Shown here piece by piece: positions 51,715 to 59,510 of a DNA stretch of 64,000 nucleotides. The stretch comes from Amycolatopsis balhimycina FH 1894 (lineage in GTDB: Bacteria; Actinomycetota; Actinomycetes; Mycobacteriales; Pseudonocardiaceae). The translations under genes were made by a program, and so were the position numbers. The notes beneath the pieces are model-generated. The model was given only the letters and a program-made list of their open reading frames with translations, did no database searches and was not told the origin of the DNA. The stretch lies in assembly GCF_000384295.1 (NCBI RefSeq), contig NZ_KB913037.1:2838649-2902648 (forward strand), written 5' to 3'. Positions within the stretch are counted from its first letter, which is position 1. Each line of letters begins with the position of its first letter.

Positions 51715-52034
51715 CGGAACGGCCGCACCTCGATCTTCCGATCGCAGACCCGCGACGCCTCGGCGGCGAGCTTGAGCACCACGTCCAGATCGGAGGCCTC
51801 CCACACCCAGAAGCCGGCGAGGTACTCCTTCGACTCCACGAACGGCCCGTCGCTGAACACCGCCTGCTCGCCCCGGTTGTCGACGACCGTGGCCGCGTCG
51901 GTGTCCGCGAGCCCGCCCGCGAAGACCCAGTAGCCCTCGGCGATCAGCCGGTCGTTGAACTCGCTGATGGCAGGCTGCCGGTCCGTGCTGCCGGGACTGC
52001 TCTTGTCATCGATCACGGAAACCAGGTACTGCAT
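51711..52034 (-). CDS. DGPF/YCII-domain protein partner of the ECF42 sigma factor
   Basis: A 107-residue protein of the YCII-related (DGPF) family, with SDGPFVESKEYLAGFWV carrying the name-giving motif. DGPF genes almost always accompany ECF42 sigma factors and are usually in their regulon, with a suspected stress-response role. GAGGAGAGG lies nine bases before the ATG at 52,034. Its stop overlaps the sigma factor start. The promoter lies somewhere in the 376 bases upstream, probably recognised by the sigma factor itself. Confidence 0.9.
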   Translation of the reverse strand: MQYLVSVIDDKSSPGSTDRQPAISEFNDRLIAEGYWVFAGGLADTDAATVVDNRGEQAVFSDGPFVESKEYLAGFWVWEASDLDVVLKLAAEASRVCDRKIEVRPFR

Positions 52035-52410
52035 CCGAGAACCTCTCCTCTGGCGCCGCCCTTGACGGCGGCCTCACCCCTGCTACGAACACCATCGCGC
52101 CGATCCGACAGTCCCGCCCGGATTTCTCCGAAAATCTTTTCCGGACAGCTTGGTCCGGATCGTCGAGCACCAGGCACACGCCCCCGGGCCCCACGGCCAC
52201 GTTCGGCGAGAATTGGCTGCCCGCCGTGCACGAACGGCAGGGGGAGGGCCTCACCCGGAGAAGCGCCGGGACACCCGGCCAGCGGAGGTGATCCTCCGCG
52301 CTACGGCCCGACGTACGCCAGCCCGGGCAGGAGGGCGGCAGCGACGACGAACGTCATGCGTGATCGGCGCACCCGAGCGGCCCGGTGCCCGGGCGCGCCG
52401 CGGTCGACGG
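52035..52410. other. Gene-free stretch upstream of the DGPF-ECF42 operon
   Basis: No convincing gene in this stretch. It contains the operon leader and one notable dyad, TCCGGAC-6-GTCCGGA at 52,140-52,159, about 105-125 bases upstream of the DGPF start, which could be an operator. A short minus-strand reading near 52,350 begins with a hydrophobic stretch but stops after 18 codons. Confidence 0.5.
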
Positions 52411-53397
52411 CTATTCCGCGGGCCGGCCGGTTCGGACGGTCACCACGATCTTCCCCCGGACACCGCCGTCTTCCAGCGCCCGATGCGCGTCGGCGATGCC
52501 GGCCAGCGGGAACGCACGGTCCACGACCGGGCGTAACGAGCCGCTTTCGGTCAGCCGCGTCAGCTCCTCGAGCAGCTCGCGGTGCGGGTCGCCGCGGAAG
52601 AACCGCACCCGCCGCCGGCCGTGCACCGTGGACGCGAGCACGTACCCCAGTGACACCACGATGTGGTCGATGTCGAACGACACCGTCACCATCCGGCCGG
52701 TTCGGGTGAGCAGCCGCCGGTATGCGGGCAGGTCGGTGCCGACGGTGTCGATGACGACGTCGAAGCGGGAGAGCTCGGCGGCTTTCACCGTCGCGTAGTC
52801 GAAAGCCTCGTGCGCGCCGAGCTCCCGGACGAACTCGAGGTTCCGGGCACCGGCGAGTGCGGTGACGTGGGCGCCGTACGCGCGGCCGAGCTGGACCGCC
52901 ACGTGGCCGACGCCGCCGGCGGCCCCGCGGACCAGCAGCCGTTCCCCGGCGCGCAGCTTTGCCTTGTCCCGCAACGCGGTGATCACCGTGGTGCCGACCG
53001 CGGGCAGGGCCGCGGCCTCGGCCAGGTCGAGACCGGCGGGGGCGGCGGCCAGCTGGCGCGCGGGCACGACGACGAACTCCGCGGCGGCACCGAACGCGCG
53101 GGGCAGCAGGCCCCACACGCGGTCGCCGGGCGCGAAATCCGGCACGTCCGGGCCCACGGCCGCCACCTCGCCGGCGAAGTCGATCCCGATGCGGTGGGGA
53201 AAGCCGCCGAACCCGGTCACGACCCGGACCCGGCCCGCGCGGCCGGACAGCTCACCACCGTTGACGCTGCTCGCGGTGACCCGCACCAGCACCTGCCCGG
53301 GGCCCGCGGCCGGCTTCGGCACCTCGCCCACGTACAACACCTCCGGCGGCCCGTACCGGTCGTACAGGGCCGCACGCATGCTCACGTCGTTCGTCAT
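52411..53397 (-). CDS. Zinc-independent MDR-family NADP-dependent oxidoreductase (quinone reductase-like)
   Basis: A 328-residue medium-chain reductase of the quinone oxidoreductase type. The GroES-like domain begins AALYDRYGPPEVLYVGEVP, the Rossmann segment has VRGAAGGVGHVAVQLGRAYG, and the structural or catalytic zinc cysteines are absent. It should reduce quinones, enones or similar compounds with NADPH. The ATG at 53,397 (or 53,379) is divergent from a TetR gene, with starts only about 58 bases apart, so the regulator probably represses it. Confidence 0.9.
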   Translation of the reverse strand: MTNDVSMRAALYDRYGPPEVLYVGEVPKPAAGPGQVLVRVTASSVNGGELSGRAGRVRVVTGFGGFPHRIGIDFAGEVAAVGPDVPDFAPGDRVWGLLPRAFGAAAEFVVVPARQLAAAPAGLDLAEAAALPAVGTTVITALRDKAKLRAGERLLVRGAAGGVGHVAVQLGRAYGAHVTALAGARNLEFVRELGAHEAFDYATVKAAELSRFDVVIDTVGTDLPAYRRLLTRTGRMVTVSFDIDHIVVSLGYVLASTVHGRRRVRFFRGDPHRELLEELTRLTESGSLRPVVDRAFPLAGIADAHRALEDGGVRGKIVVTVRTGRPAE

Positions 53398-53455
53398 GAT
53401 CGGCACTAACGTGGGTGGCGGCGAAGGAAATCCGGGAGAGACAGAGGTGAGACGG

Positions 53456-54076
53456 ATGCGAACCGGTTCTTCTCGGATCGTGCGCGAAGACGCCCGGCAG
53501 AACCGGCAACGCGTCCTCGACGCCGCGCGCGAGGTGTTCACCCGGCGCGGGCTCGACGTCCCGATGGCCACGATCGCACGCCGGGCCGGAGTCGGCGTGG
53601 CGACGCTGTACCGGCACTTCCCGAACCGGCAGGCGCTGCTCACCGCGGTGTTCGAGCGGCAGCTGGCCGAGTGCGCCTCCGTGGTCGACGAGGCACTGGC
53701 CGACCCGGATCCGTGGCGAGCCTTCCGCACCGCGGTCGAGAAACTCGGCGCGCTGCAGGCCGCCGGCCACGAGCTGACCGCCGCCTTCGCCGCCGCGCTG
53801 CCCGGTGCCTTCGACCTCGGCGCCGAACGACACGAAGCCGAACGGAAGCTCGCCGAACTGGTGAGTCGCGCGAAGGCGACCGGGCGGCTGCGCGCGGACT
53901 TCCGCGTCGAGGACCTGGTGCTTCTGCTCAAGGCGGTCAGCGGCGTCGCGACGAGCACGGCCGAGGCGGCGGCCGGCTCGCGACGGCTGGTCGCCTACCT
54001 GCTTCAGTCCTTCGAAACCGCCACGGACCGGCCGTTACCGCCGCCCGCGCGGTTCCCCGGATATCCGGGCCCGTGA
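53456..54076 (+). CDS. TetR-family regulator
   Basis: A 206-residue TetR protein. The helix-turn-helix region (about 14-62) reads REDARQNRQRVLDAAREVF followed by VPMATIARRAGVGVATLYRH. The C-terminal ligand-binding half resembles the TetR_C (SbtR-like) group. An in-frame GTG at 53,447 with GGGAGAG upstream is an alternative start. Divergent arrangement with the quinone reductase-like gene suggests it controls that gene and its own, responding to a redox-active or electrophilic compound. Confidence 0.9.
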   Translation: MRTGSSRIVREDARQNRQRVLDAAREVFTRRGLDVPMATIARRAGVGVATLYRHFPNRQALLTAVFERQLAECASVVDEALADPDPWRAFRTAVEKLGALQAAGHELTAAFAAALPGAFDLGAERHEAERKLAELVSRAKATGRLRADFRVEDLVLLLKAVSGVATSTAEAAAGSRRLVAYLLQSFETATDRPLPPPARFPGYPGP

Positions 54077-54138
54077 TCTCGGCGACCACTGTCCACAATG
54101 TCCAGATGCCGCGGTACCCCGCACGATCGTGACGTCGC

Positions 54139-54990
54139 TCAGAACAGCGTCGCGGGCTCGACCGGCTCCGGCTCGGGCAGCGCGTCGAGGCCGGGCACCA
54201 GCACTCGCACCTCGTCGTGGAACCGGCGGGCGAGCGCCGGCGCGTCGTCGTTGTCGGGGGTGTGCACGAAAACCGTCGGCGACCGGCCCTCACGCAGCCA
54301 GCCGGCGACCACCGCGGTCCACGGCCGCCACCCCTCGACCGTCTCCTCGACCGAGTCCCGGCCCAGGTAGCGCACGATCGGCCGGTCGGTCAGCGCCCGC
54401 GTCCGCCGCGGCAGCCGCGGTTTCTTGGCCCAGGCGTCCTGCTCGGCCTCGCTGGCCGGCGGCCGCTGGAAGAAGACGGTGGTGTCGAACGGCACCCACT
54501 CGGCCTCCGCGTCGGCGAGCGCCCCCTCCAGCAACGACGTCGAGCCGGCATCGGTGAAGAACCCGGGGTGACGCACCTCCACGGCCCGCCGGCGGCCGGC
54601 GGGGAGCCGGCGCAGGAAGCGGCGAAGGGCGTCGACGTCGGAAGGGCCGAACGAGCCGGGCAGCTGCGTCCACAGGACCGCCCGTTCGCCGAGGGGTTCG
54701 ATCGCGTCCAGGAACGCCCGCATCTCGGCCTCGACCCCGGCGAACCGGCGCTCGTGCGTGACGACCTTCGGCAGCTTGACCACGAACCGGAAACCGGGGC
54801 CGGTCTGCTGCGACCAAGCCACGACGGTGTCCCGGGCCGGAGTCGCGTAGAAGGTGGTGTTGCCTTCGACCGCGTTGCACCAGCCGGCATAGGCCCGCAG
54901 GCGTTCCTTGGCCGGCAGCGACGGCGGCAGGAACCGCCCGGGCCACGCCTTGTGGGTCCACATCGCGCAGCCGACGTGAAGACGTGCCAC
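54139..54990 (-). CDS. DUF72-family protein
   Basis: A 283-residue TIM-barrel-like protein of the DUF72 family. It starts VARLHVGCAMWTHKAWPGRF (GTG at 54,990, GGGGAG upstream) and shows the family blocks VEGNTTFYATP, FVVKLPKVVTHERR, LWTQLPGSF, AVEVRHPGFF, and YLGRD. The function of the family is unknown, though structures suggest a metal-dependent hydrolase or isomerase. It is a single-gene unit. Confidence 0.9.
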   Translation of the reverse strand: MARLHVGCAMWTHKAWPGRFLPPSLPAKERLRAYAGWCNAVEGNTTFYATPARDTVVAWSQQTGPGFRFVVKLPKVVTHERRFAGVEAEMRAFLDAIEPLGERAVLWTQLPGSFGPSDVDALRRFLRRLPAGRRRAVEVRHPGFFTDAGSTSLLEGALADAEAEWVPFDTTVFFQRPPASEAEQDAWAKKPRLPRRTRALTDRPIVRYLGRDSVEETVEGWRPWTAVVAGWLREGRSPTVFVHTPDNDDAPALARRFHDEVRVLVPGLDALPEPEPVEPATLF

Positions 54991-55172
54991 TGTGTCAGCT
55001 CCCCTCGATCGTCGAGAGACCGACCATACTGCCGCCGGCACCAGCACCGGGCCAAGCCGCCGCCGTTCCTGCGGGCGTGACCCGGGCGGCCGCCGCCGCC
55101 AGCGCTTACGCTGGGTCCGGCCCTCGGCGGAGAGGACTCCGCCGCCCGTTCGCACCCCCGGAGGACTGCGCC

Positions 55173-55634
55173 ATGCCCTACGCCGTGGACTTCGACACCG
55201 TGTCGGCCACCGGCCTGGAGTCTTCGCCGGTCGCGGCCGCGCTCGCCGGCCTGCGGGCGAACGAGGCCCGGTACTTCAAGAACAAGTACGACCACGTCTT
55301 CACGGTCGAGCCCGCGAGCGAGGCCGCGTCGACCATCGGCTGGGTGCACCGGATCCTCGAGGAGGAACGCGGCATCGTCATCGCCGCTCGCCCGCTCGAA
55401 GCGACCGCGTTCCAGGTCGAGAACATCCGGATGGCCTACGTCTTCTACGAAAACGGCCTGTCGATCAACGTGATGTACACGATCGAGGAGTCCGGGAAAC
55501 GGGCGGTCGGGTTCAAGCTCTCCGACGGGATGGAAGTCCCCGAGGAACTCTCCTCGTTCAAGTTCGCCCGCCAGAAGTCCAAACTGGCCGGAACCATCCG
55601 CGGCTCCTACTTCGTCATCAAGAACGAGTACTGA
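55173..55634 (+). CDS. Conserved hypothetical protein
   Basis: A 153-residue cytoplasmic protein with GGAGG eight bases before its ATG. It mixes short helices (SSPVAAALAGLRANEARYFK) and beta segments (GIVIAARPLEATAFQVENI, GLSINVMYTI), ending in the hydrophobic GTIRGSYFVIKNEY. I recognise no domain. It has no signal peptide or membrane helix. A strong hairpin shared with the convergent IF-1 gene follows. Confidence 0.75.
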   Translation: MPYAVDFDTVSATGLESSPVAAALAGLRANEARYFKNKYDHVFTVEPASEAASTIGWVHRILEEERGIVIAARPLEATAFQVENIRMAYVFYENGLSINVMYTIEESGKRAVGFKLSDGMEVPEELSSFKFARQKSKLAGTIRGSYFVIKNEY

Positions 55635-55643
55635 TCCTCCAGC

Positions 55644-55682
55644 GGAGTCCGCCGCCGGGGACAAACCCCGGCGACGGACTCC
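55644..55682. terminator. Bidirectional terminator hairpin
   Basis: Arms of 17 bases (55,644-55,660 and 55,666-55,682) match at 16 positions around the loop ACAAA, between two convergent stop codons (55,634 and 55,688). Confidence 0.85.
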
Positions 55683-55687
55683 CAGCA

Positions 55688-55912
55688 CTAGTTCCGATAC
55701 CGGAACAGGATCCGCCCCCGGCCGAGGTCGTACGGGCTCAGCTCCACCAGCACCCGGTCGAACGGCAGGATCTTGATGTAGTTCTTCCGGATCTTCCCGC
55801 TGATGTGCGCGAGCACCTTGTGCCCGTTCTCGAGCTCCACCCGGAAGGTGGCGTTGCGCAGGCACTCGACGACGGTGCCCTCCACCTCGATACCGCCCGC
55901 GGTCTTCGCCAT
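55688..55912 (-). CDS. infA: Translation initiation factor IF-1 paralogue
   Basis: A 74-residue S1/OB-fold protein with nearly all IF-1 hallmarks: [30 protein letters not shown], and [15 protein letters not shown]. The main actinobacterial infA lies in the ribosomal-protein operon next to rpmJ; this copy has no such neighbours and differs at the ends (MAKTAGG..., LFRYRN), so I take it as a second IF-1. Its ATG overlaps the stop of the GNAT acetyltransferase gene, so both are translated from one mRNA that starts with a short leader peptide. It would bind the 30S A site and tune initiation under special conditions. Confidence 0.88.
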   Translation of the reverse strand: MAKTAGGIEVEGTVVECLRNATFRVELENGHKVLAHISGKIRKNYIKILPFDRVLVELSPYDLGRGRILFRYRN

Positions 55913-56655
55913 CAACGCAACACCAGCTCGAGGTTGCTGCCGGTCCGGCGCGCGCCGACGCCGTCGAACAGGGCCGTCGCCGCCACGTTCGCCTCGCTCA
56001 CTTCCGCTGACGCCGTCTCGATTCCGGCGTCGTGCAGGGCACCGAGCACGTGGGTCAGGAGCGCGCGGCCGATCCCCCGGCGCTGTTCGGACGCGCGGAC
56101 CGCGACCAGGCCGATCCGGGGCTGCCGGGCCACCGCCGCGAGCCGGAGCAGGCCCACGTACTCGTCGCCGCGGGCCGCGATCGTGTACTTCGACGGGTCC
56201 AGCGCCGGGATGCGGGGCAGCACCTCGGCCGGCATTTCGTGCCAGCCGATGCCTGCCTCGACTTCGGCGCGGATCGCGCGGTCCAGCTCGCGCAGCCGCT
56301 TCTCGTCCGCCTCGCGGCCGGGAACGATCGTCACGGCGGAGGGAGCCGCCGGGGCCGTCGGGACGTGGTATTCCCATTCACGGCGCCGGATCGTGAAGCC
56401 GGCTCGCCGCCATCGGGACGTCAGCTCGACGTCGGTTTCGCCGACCACTGTGGACAGTGGCCTCGGCAGGGCCGGGAGCATGGCGCCGGCGAGCTGGTCG
56501 AAGACCGCGCTGTGCCAGACGTCGATGCTCAGGAAGAGCCGTCCGTCGGGCCGGGGAGAAGCTTCGCCGCGGCCGACCACGCGGTCGTCGTCCAGAGCGT
56601 GCCATTGCCGCTCCGCGACCCGGGTGACCACCACGGTGGGTTGTCCAGGTTTCAT
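55912..56655 (-). CDS. GNAT-family acetyltransferase coupled to the IF-1 paralogue
   Basis: A 247-residue protein. The ATG at 56,655 gives [10 protein letters not shown]; its ribosome site AAAGGCGA lies inside the right arm of a hairpin. The first half (about 1-95) is a divergent GNAT-like lobe and the second (about 100-245) a clear GNAT domain with the acetyl-CoA loop [20 protein letters not shown] (Q/RxxGxG/A) and [15 protein letters not shown]. The substrate is unknown; ribosomal proteins, antibiotics and small amines are all possible. It is preceded by a leader peptide and overlaps the IF-1 start, so the three form one regulatory unit. Confidence 0.87.
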   Translation of the reverse strand: MKPGQPTVVVTRVAERQWHALDDDRVVGRGEASPRPDGRLFLSIDVWHSAVFDQLAGAMLPALPRPLSTVVGETDVELTSRWRRAGFTIRRREWEYHVPTAPAAPSAVTIVPGREADEKRLRELDRAIRAEVEAGIGWHEMPAEVLPRIPALDPSKYTIAARGDEYVGLLRLAAVARQPRIGLVAVRASEQRRGIGRALLTHVLGALHDAGIETASAEVSEANVAATALFDGVGARRTGSNLELVLR

Positions 56656-56700
56656 GGGTGTCGCCTTTCGGGAGTGCTTGCCGAGCGCTCCCGGCGACAC

Positions 56701-56760
56701 TTACGTCAGCCGCCCGACCGTGACGACGGCAGGGAGCACCCACATCGATGGAACGTTCAT
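56701..56760 (-). CDS. Leader peptide of the GNAT-IF-1 operon with SD-sequestering hairpin downstream
   Basis: A 19-codon reading frame, MNVPSMWVLPAVVTVGRLT, whose ATG at 56,760 is five bases after a perfect GGAGGTGAT, one of the strongest ribosome sites in the window. The stop (TAA, 56,701-56,703) is directly followed by a stem: outer arms 56,693-56,700 and 56,658-56,665 pair perfectly over 8 bases, inner arms 56,688-56,692 and 56,670-56,674 add 5 pairs. The right outer arm contains the ribosome site of the acetyltransferase gene. A ribosome at the end of the peptide would keep the site open, so the layout resembles translational attenuation. That it is translated is inferred from the ribosome site. 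Confidence 0.65.
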   Translation of the reverse strand: MNVPSMWVLPAVVTVGRLT

Positions 56761-56832
56761 GGGTTATCACCTCCGACAGCCGGGTCACGGTCCACGGCAA
56801 GCTATCAGCACGCCGCTCGTCCTGCCCAGCGA

Positions 56833-57330
56833 TTAACCGAGCCGGGCCGCCGGCTCCGCGAGATCCTGCCGCATGGCGACCACGCTGCGCAGCGTCGTGT
56901 AGCCGACGTCCGCGTTGACGCGGAGCATGTGCGCGTTGTCCTCCCCCGTCGTGGTGCTGATCCGCGCCACCGCCGGCCGCTCCGCGACCAGCCACCGGGC
57001 CAGGTGCGCCTTGACGCAGCGGCCGAGGCCGTGTCCGCGATGCCCGGCCAGGACGGCGGTGTCCCGCTGGTAGGCCCAGTCGGGCCGGCGCGGGTGCAGG
57101 CACACTTCGGTGAACCCGGCGACGTCGCCGCGGCGAGCCACCCAGTGCGCGGCCGGGCCCATGCGGGGGAGCGGCTCGGTCAGCCGCCCGGCCACTTCGG
57201 CGAGCGGCAGCCCGGGTTCGCCGGGCCGGTCGGCGGCCTCGCTCGCCGCCACCACCGCGTGGTAGCCCGCGAACTCCGTCTCCGTCGCCCGCCGTGGGTC
57301 GAACCGCTCGATTCGCGGACTGTCCGGCAC
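56833..57330 (-). CDS. GNAT-family acetyltransferase
   Basis: A 165-residue protein from the GTG at 57,330 (GGGGAGGAG upstream). It has the acetyl-CoA-binding segment VLAGHRGHGLGRCVKAHLARW and the closing TTTGEDNAHMLRVNADVGYTT; this form of GNAT often matches proteins close to mycothiol synthase-like or antibiotic-modifying enzymes, but the substrate is not predictable. It is upstream of, and in the same direction as, the leader-peptide operon, 72 bases from the leader ATG. Confidence 0.85.
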   Translation of the reverse strand: MPDSPRIERFDPRRATETEFAGYHAVVAASEAADRPGEPGLPLAEVAGRLTEPLPRMGPAAHWVARRGDVAGFTEVCLHPRRPDWAYQRDTAVLAGHRGHGLGRCVKAHLARWLVAERPAVARISTTTGEDNAHMLRVNADVGYTTLRSVVAMRQDLAEPAARLG

Positions 57331-57429
57331 CGGCCTGCTCCTCCCCCTCGCCCGGCCCCCAAGGTACCGCCGCGGACCGATCAGGAATCGAGAAGCGCCG
57401 GCCGGCGGGCCGCACCTAGCGTTACCGGC

Positions 57430-58056
57430 ATGACGAACATCGAAGCCATCACCCTCGAAGTCACCGACCCCGCCGCCGCGGAACGCTTCTACGCCACCGC
57501 CTTCGGGCTCACCACTCAGCTGCGCTTCCGGGCCTCGGAGGAGCCGACCACCGGCTTCCGCGGGTTCACCCTCTCCCTCACCGTGCCCCAGCCCGCCGAC
57601 GTCGACTCCCTCATCGGCACCGCCCTCGAAGCCGGGGCCACGACCATCAAACCCGCCACCAAGTCCATGTGGGGCTACGGCGGCACCGTCCGGGCGCCGG
57701 ACGGGACGATCTGGAAGCTCGCGACCTCCGCCAAGAAGAACACCGGCCCGGCCACCCGCGAGATCGACGCCGTCGTGCTCCTGCTCGGCACCGCCGATGT
57801 GGCCGCCAGCAAGAAGTTCTACGTCGACCACGGCCTGACCGTCGGGAAGAGCTTCGGCCGCATGTACGTCGAGTTCGACGCCGGTTCGAGCCCCGTCAAG
57901 CTGGCGCTGTACCGGCACAAGGCCCTCGCCAAGGACGCCGGCGTCTCCCCCGGCGGCTCCGGCTCGCACCGGATCGCGGTCGCCGGCGCGAGCGAGCCGT
58001 TCACCGACCCGGACGGGTTCGCCTGGGAAACCACCGCGACCGCGACGCTGTCCTGA
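57430..58056 (+). CDS. Two-domain glyoxalase/bleomycin-resistance-type protein
   Basis: A 208-residue protein made of two vicinal-oxygen-chelate half-domains: about 1-100 (ITLEVTDPAAAERFYATAFG) and about 112-205 (DAVVLLLGTADVAASKKFYV, YRHKALAKDAG). Such proteins bind a metal or a drug between their halves. Several of the metal-ligand positions are not histidine or glutamate, so it may bind rather than catalyse. Its stop directly abuts the stop of the convergent MocR gene. Confidence 0.85.
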   Translation: MTNIEAITLEVTDPAAAERFYATAFGLTTQLRFRASEEPTTGFRGFTLSLTVPQPADVDSLIGTALEAGATTIKPATKSMWGYGGTVRAPDGTIWKLATSAKKNTGPATREIDAVVLLLGTADVAASKKFYVDHGLTVGKSFGRMYVEFDAGSSPVKLALYRHKALAKDAGVSPGGSGSHRIAVAGASEPFTDPDGFAWETTATATLS

Positions 58057-59463
58057 TCACCCGCGCAGCAGGTCGGCGATGGCGGCGACGGCGGGCTCGA
58101 TCGCGTGCTGCGAGGTGTCGCCGAAGCCGAGGACGAGCCGCGGCGGCCTCGGCCCCGGCGCGTGGTGCAGCGGGGCCAGGCCGTAGAGCCCGACGCCCCG
58201 CTGCCGGGCCTGCTCGATCACCCGCGCCTCGTCCGTCCCGGGCGGCAGGTGCAGGATCGCGTGGAAGCCGGCGGCGAGCCCGGTGACGCGCAGCCCGGGC
58301 GCGTGCGCGGCCAGCGCGTCGACGAGCGTCCGGCGCCGGAAGGCGTATTCGGCGCGGGCACGGCGCAGGTGCCGGTCGTAACGCCCGGATTCGATGAGCA
58401 GGGCCAGCGCCAGCTGGTCGATGCCCGGGCTCCCGCGGTCGCTGACGCGCTTGTCGCGCACCAGCGCGGGAAGCAGCCATTCGGGGGCGACCAGCCAGCC
58501 CAGGCGCAGGGCCGGCGCGAGCGACTTGCTGACCGTGCCGAGCGAGACGACGTGATCGGGGTCGAGGCCCTGCAGTGAACCGACCGGGTCGCGGTCGTAC
58601 CGGAACTCCGCGTCGTAGTCGTCCTCGATGACGACGCCGTCACGCCGTCGCGCCCACTCGATCAGCTCCTGACGGCGGTGCCCGGCGAGCACGACCCCCG
58701 TAGGCCACTGGTGTGCCGGGGTCACGAGCACGGCACGGGCCCCGCTGTCGTCGAGCGCGGCGATGTCCAGGCCGTCCTCGTCGACCGGGACCGGCACCGC
58801 GGTCAGACCCGCCGCGTTCGCCTGCTCGGCGGTCGAGCGGAAGGCGCCGGGGTCCTCGAAGGCCAGGGTGCCGATGCCGCCGGCCGCGAGCGCCCGCAGC
58901 ACCAGGCCGAGGGCCTGCGCCATCCCGGTGCAGACGACGACCTGCTCGGCCGTGGCCGCGACCGCGCGCACCCGCCGCAGGTAGGCCGCCAGCACCTCGC
59001 GCAGCTGCCGGTCGCCTGCCGGGTCGCCGTAGTCGAAGGCGGTGTTGGGCGCGGTGCGGCAGACCTCGCGGACGGCCCACGCCCAGTCCTCGCGCGGAGC
59101 CAGGCGGAGATCGGGGACGCCGTGGCGGAAGTCGGCGATCGCGGGCCGCGGCGGGGCCGGCGTGCCTGCCCGGGGTGGCGCGGCCCGGCGGGCGACCGGA
59201 GCCACGCGCGTGGCCGATCCCGGACGGCTGGTCAAGTACCCCTCGGCCTGCAGCTGGGCGTAGCAGTCCTGCACCAGGCCACGGGACAGGCCGAGGGCGC
59301 GGGCGAGCTCGCGCGACGACGGCAGCCGCTCGCCGCCGGCCAGGCGGCCGCCGCAGATCGCGTCGCGCAGCTGCTCCTCCAGCTGCGCGCGGAGCCCGGC
59401 GCCGCTCTCGCGGTCGATCGTGAACAGCAGCTCCGGACCCGAACCGGCCCACTCCACAGCCAT
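58057..59463 (-). CDS. MocR-type regulator (GntR winged helix fused to an aminotransferase domain)
   Basis: A 468-residue PLP-dependent regulator. The GntR helix-turn-helix (about 14-80: LAGGERLPSSRELARALGLS) is joined to a fold-type I aminotransferase domain with the PLP lysine in LGTVSKSLAPALRLGW and IEDDYDAEFRYDRDP. It is divergent from an MFS transporter gene with 47 bases between start codons and an inverted repeat in that gap, so the transporter is the likely target. The sequence type is close to PdxR/TauR regulators, but no pyridoxine or taurine genes are adjacent. Confidence 0.93.
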   Translation of the reverse strand: MAVEWAGSGPELLFTIDRESGAGLRAQLEEQLRDAICGGRLAGGERLPSSRELARALGLSRGLVQDCYAQLQAEGYLTSRPGSATRVAPVARRAAPPRAGTPAPPRPAIADFRHGVPDLRLAPREDWAWAVREVCRTAPNTAFDYGDPAGDRQLREVLAAYLRRVRAVAATAEQVVVCTGMAQALGLVLRALAAGGIGTLAFEDPGAFRSTAEQANAAGLTAVPVPVDEDGLDIAALDDSGARAVLVTPAHQWPTGVVLAGHRRQELIEWARRRDGVVIEDDYDAEFRYDRDPVGSLQGLDPDHVVSLGTVSKSLAPALRLGWLVAPEWLLPALVRDKRVSDRGSPGIDQLALALLIESGRYDRHLRRARAEYAFRRRTLVDALAAHAPGLRVTGLAAGFHAILHLPPGTDEARVIEQARQRGVGLYGLAPLHHAPGPRPPRLVLGFGDTSQHAIEPAVAAIADLLRG

Positions 59464-59464
59464 G

Positions 59465-59492
59465 GAACTGGACCTTACCAGTGACCCAGTTC
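59465..59492. promoter_or_regulatory. Candidate MocR operator
   Basis: GAACTGG (59,465-59,471) and CCAGTTC (59,486-59,492) are perfect 7-base arms, with another CCAGT at 59,478-59,482 between them. MocR proteins bind sites of this CTGG/CCAG type next to divergent genes. The site lies directly between the MocR and MFS start codons. Confidence 0.55.
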
Positions 59493-59510
59493 GCTTCTAA
59501 CGTTCTTGCC

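Noticed and set aside
52301..52357. Short minus-strand hydrophobic peptide (MTFVVAAALLPGLAYVGP)
   Set aside because: No ribosome site, no downstream gene that it could lead, and it lies just after the MDR reductase stop; likely chance.
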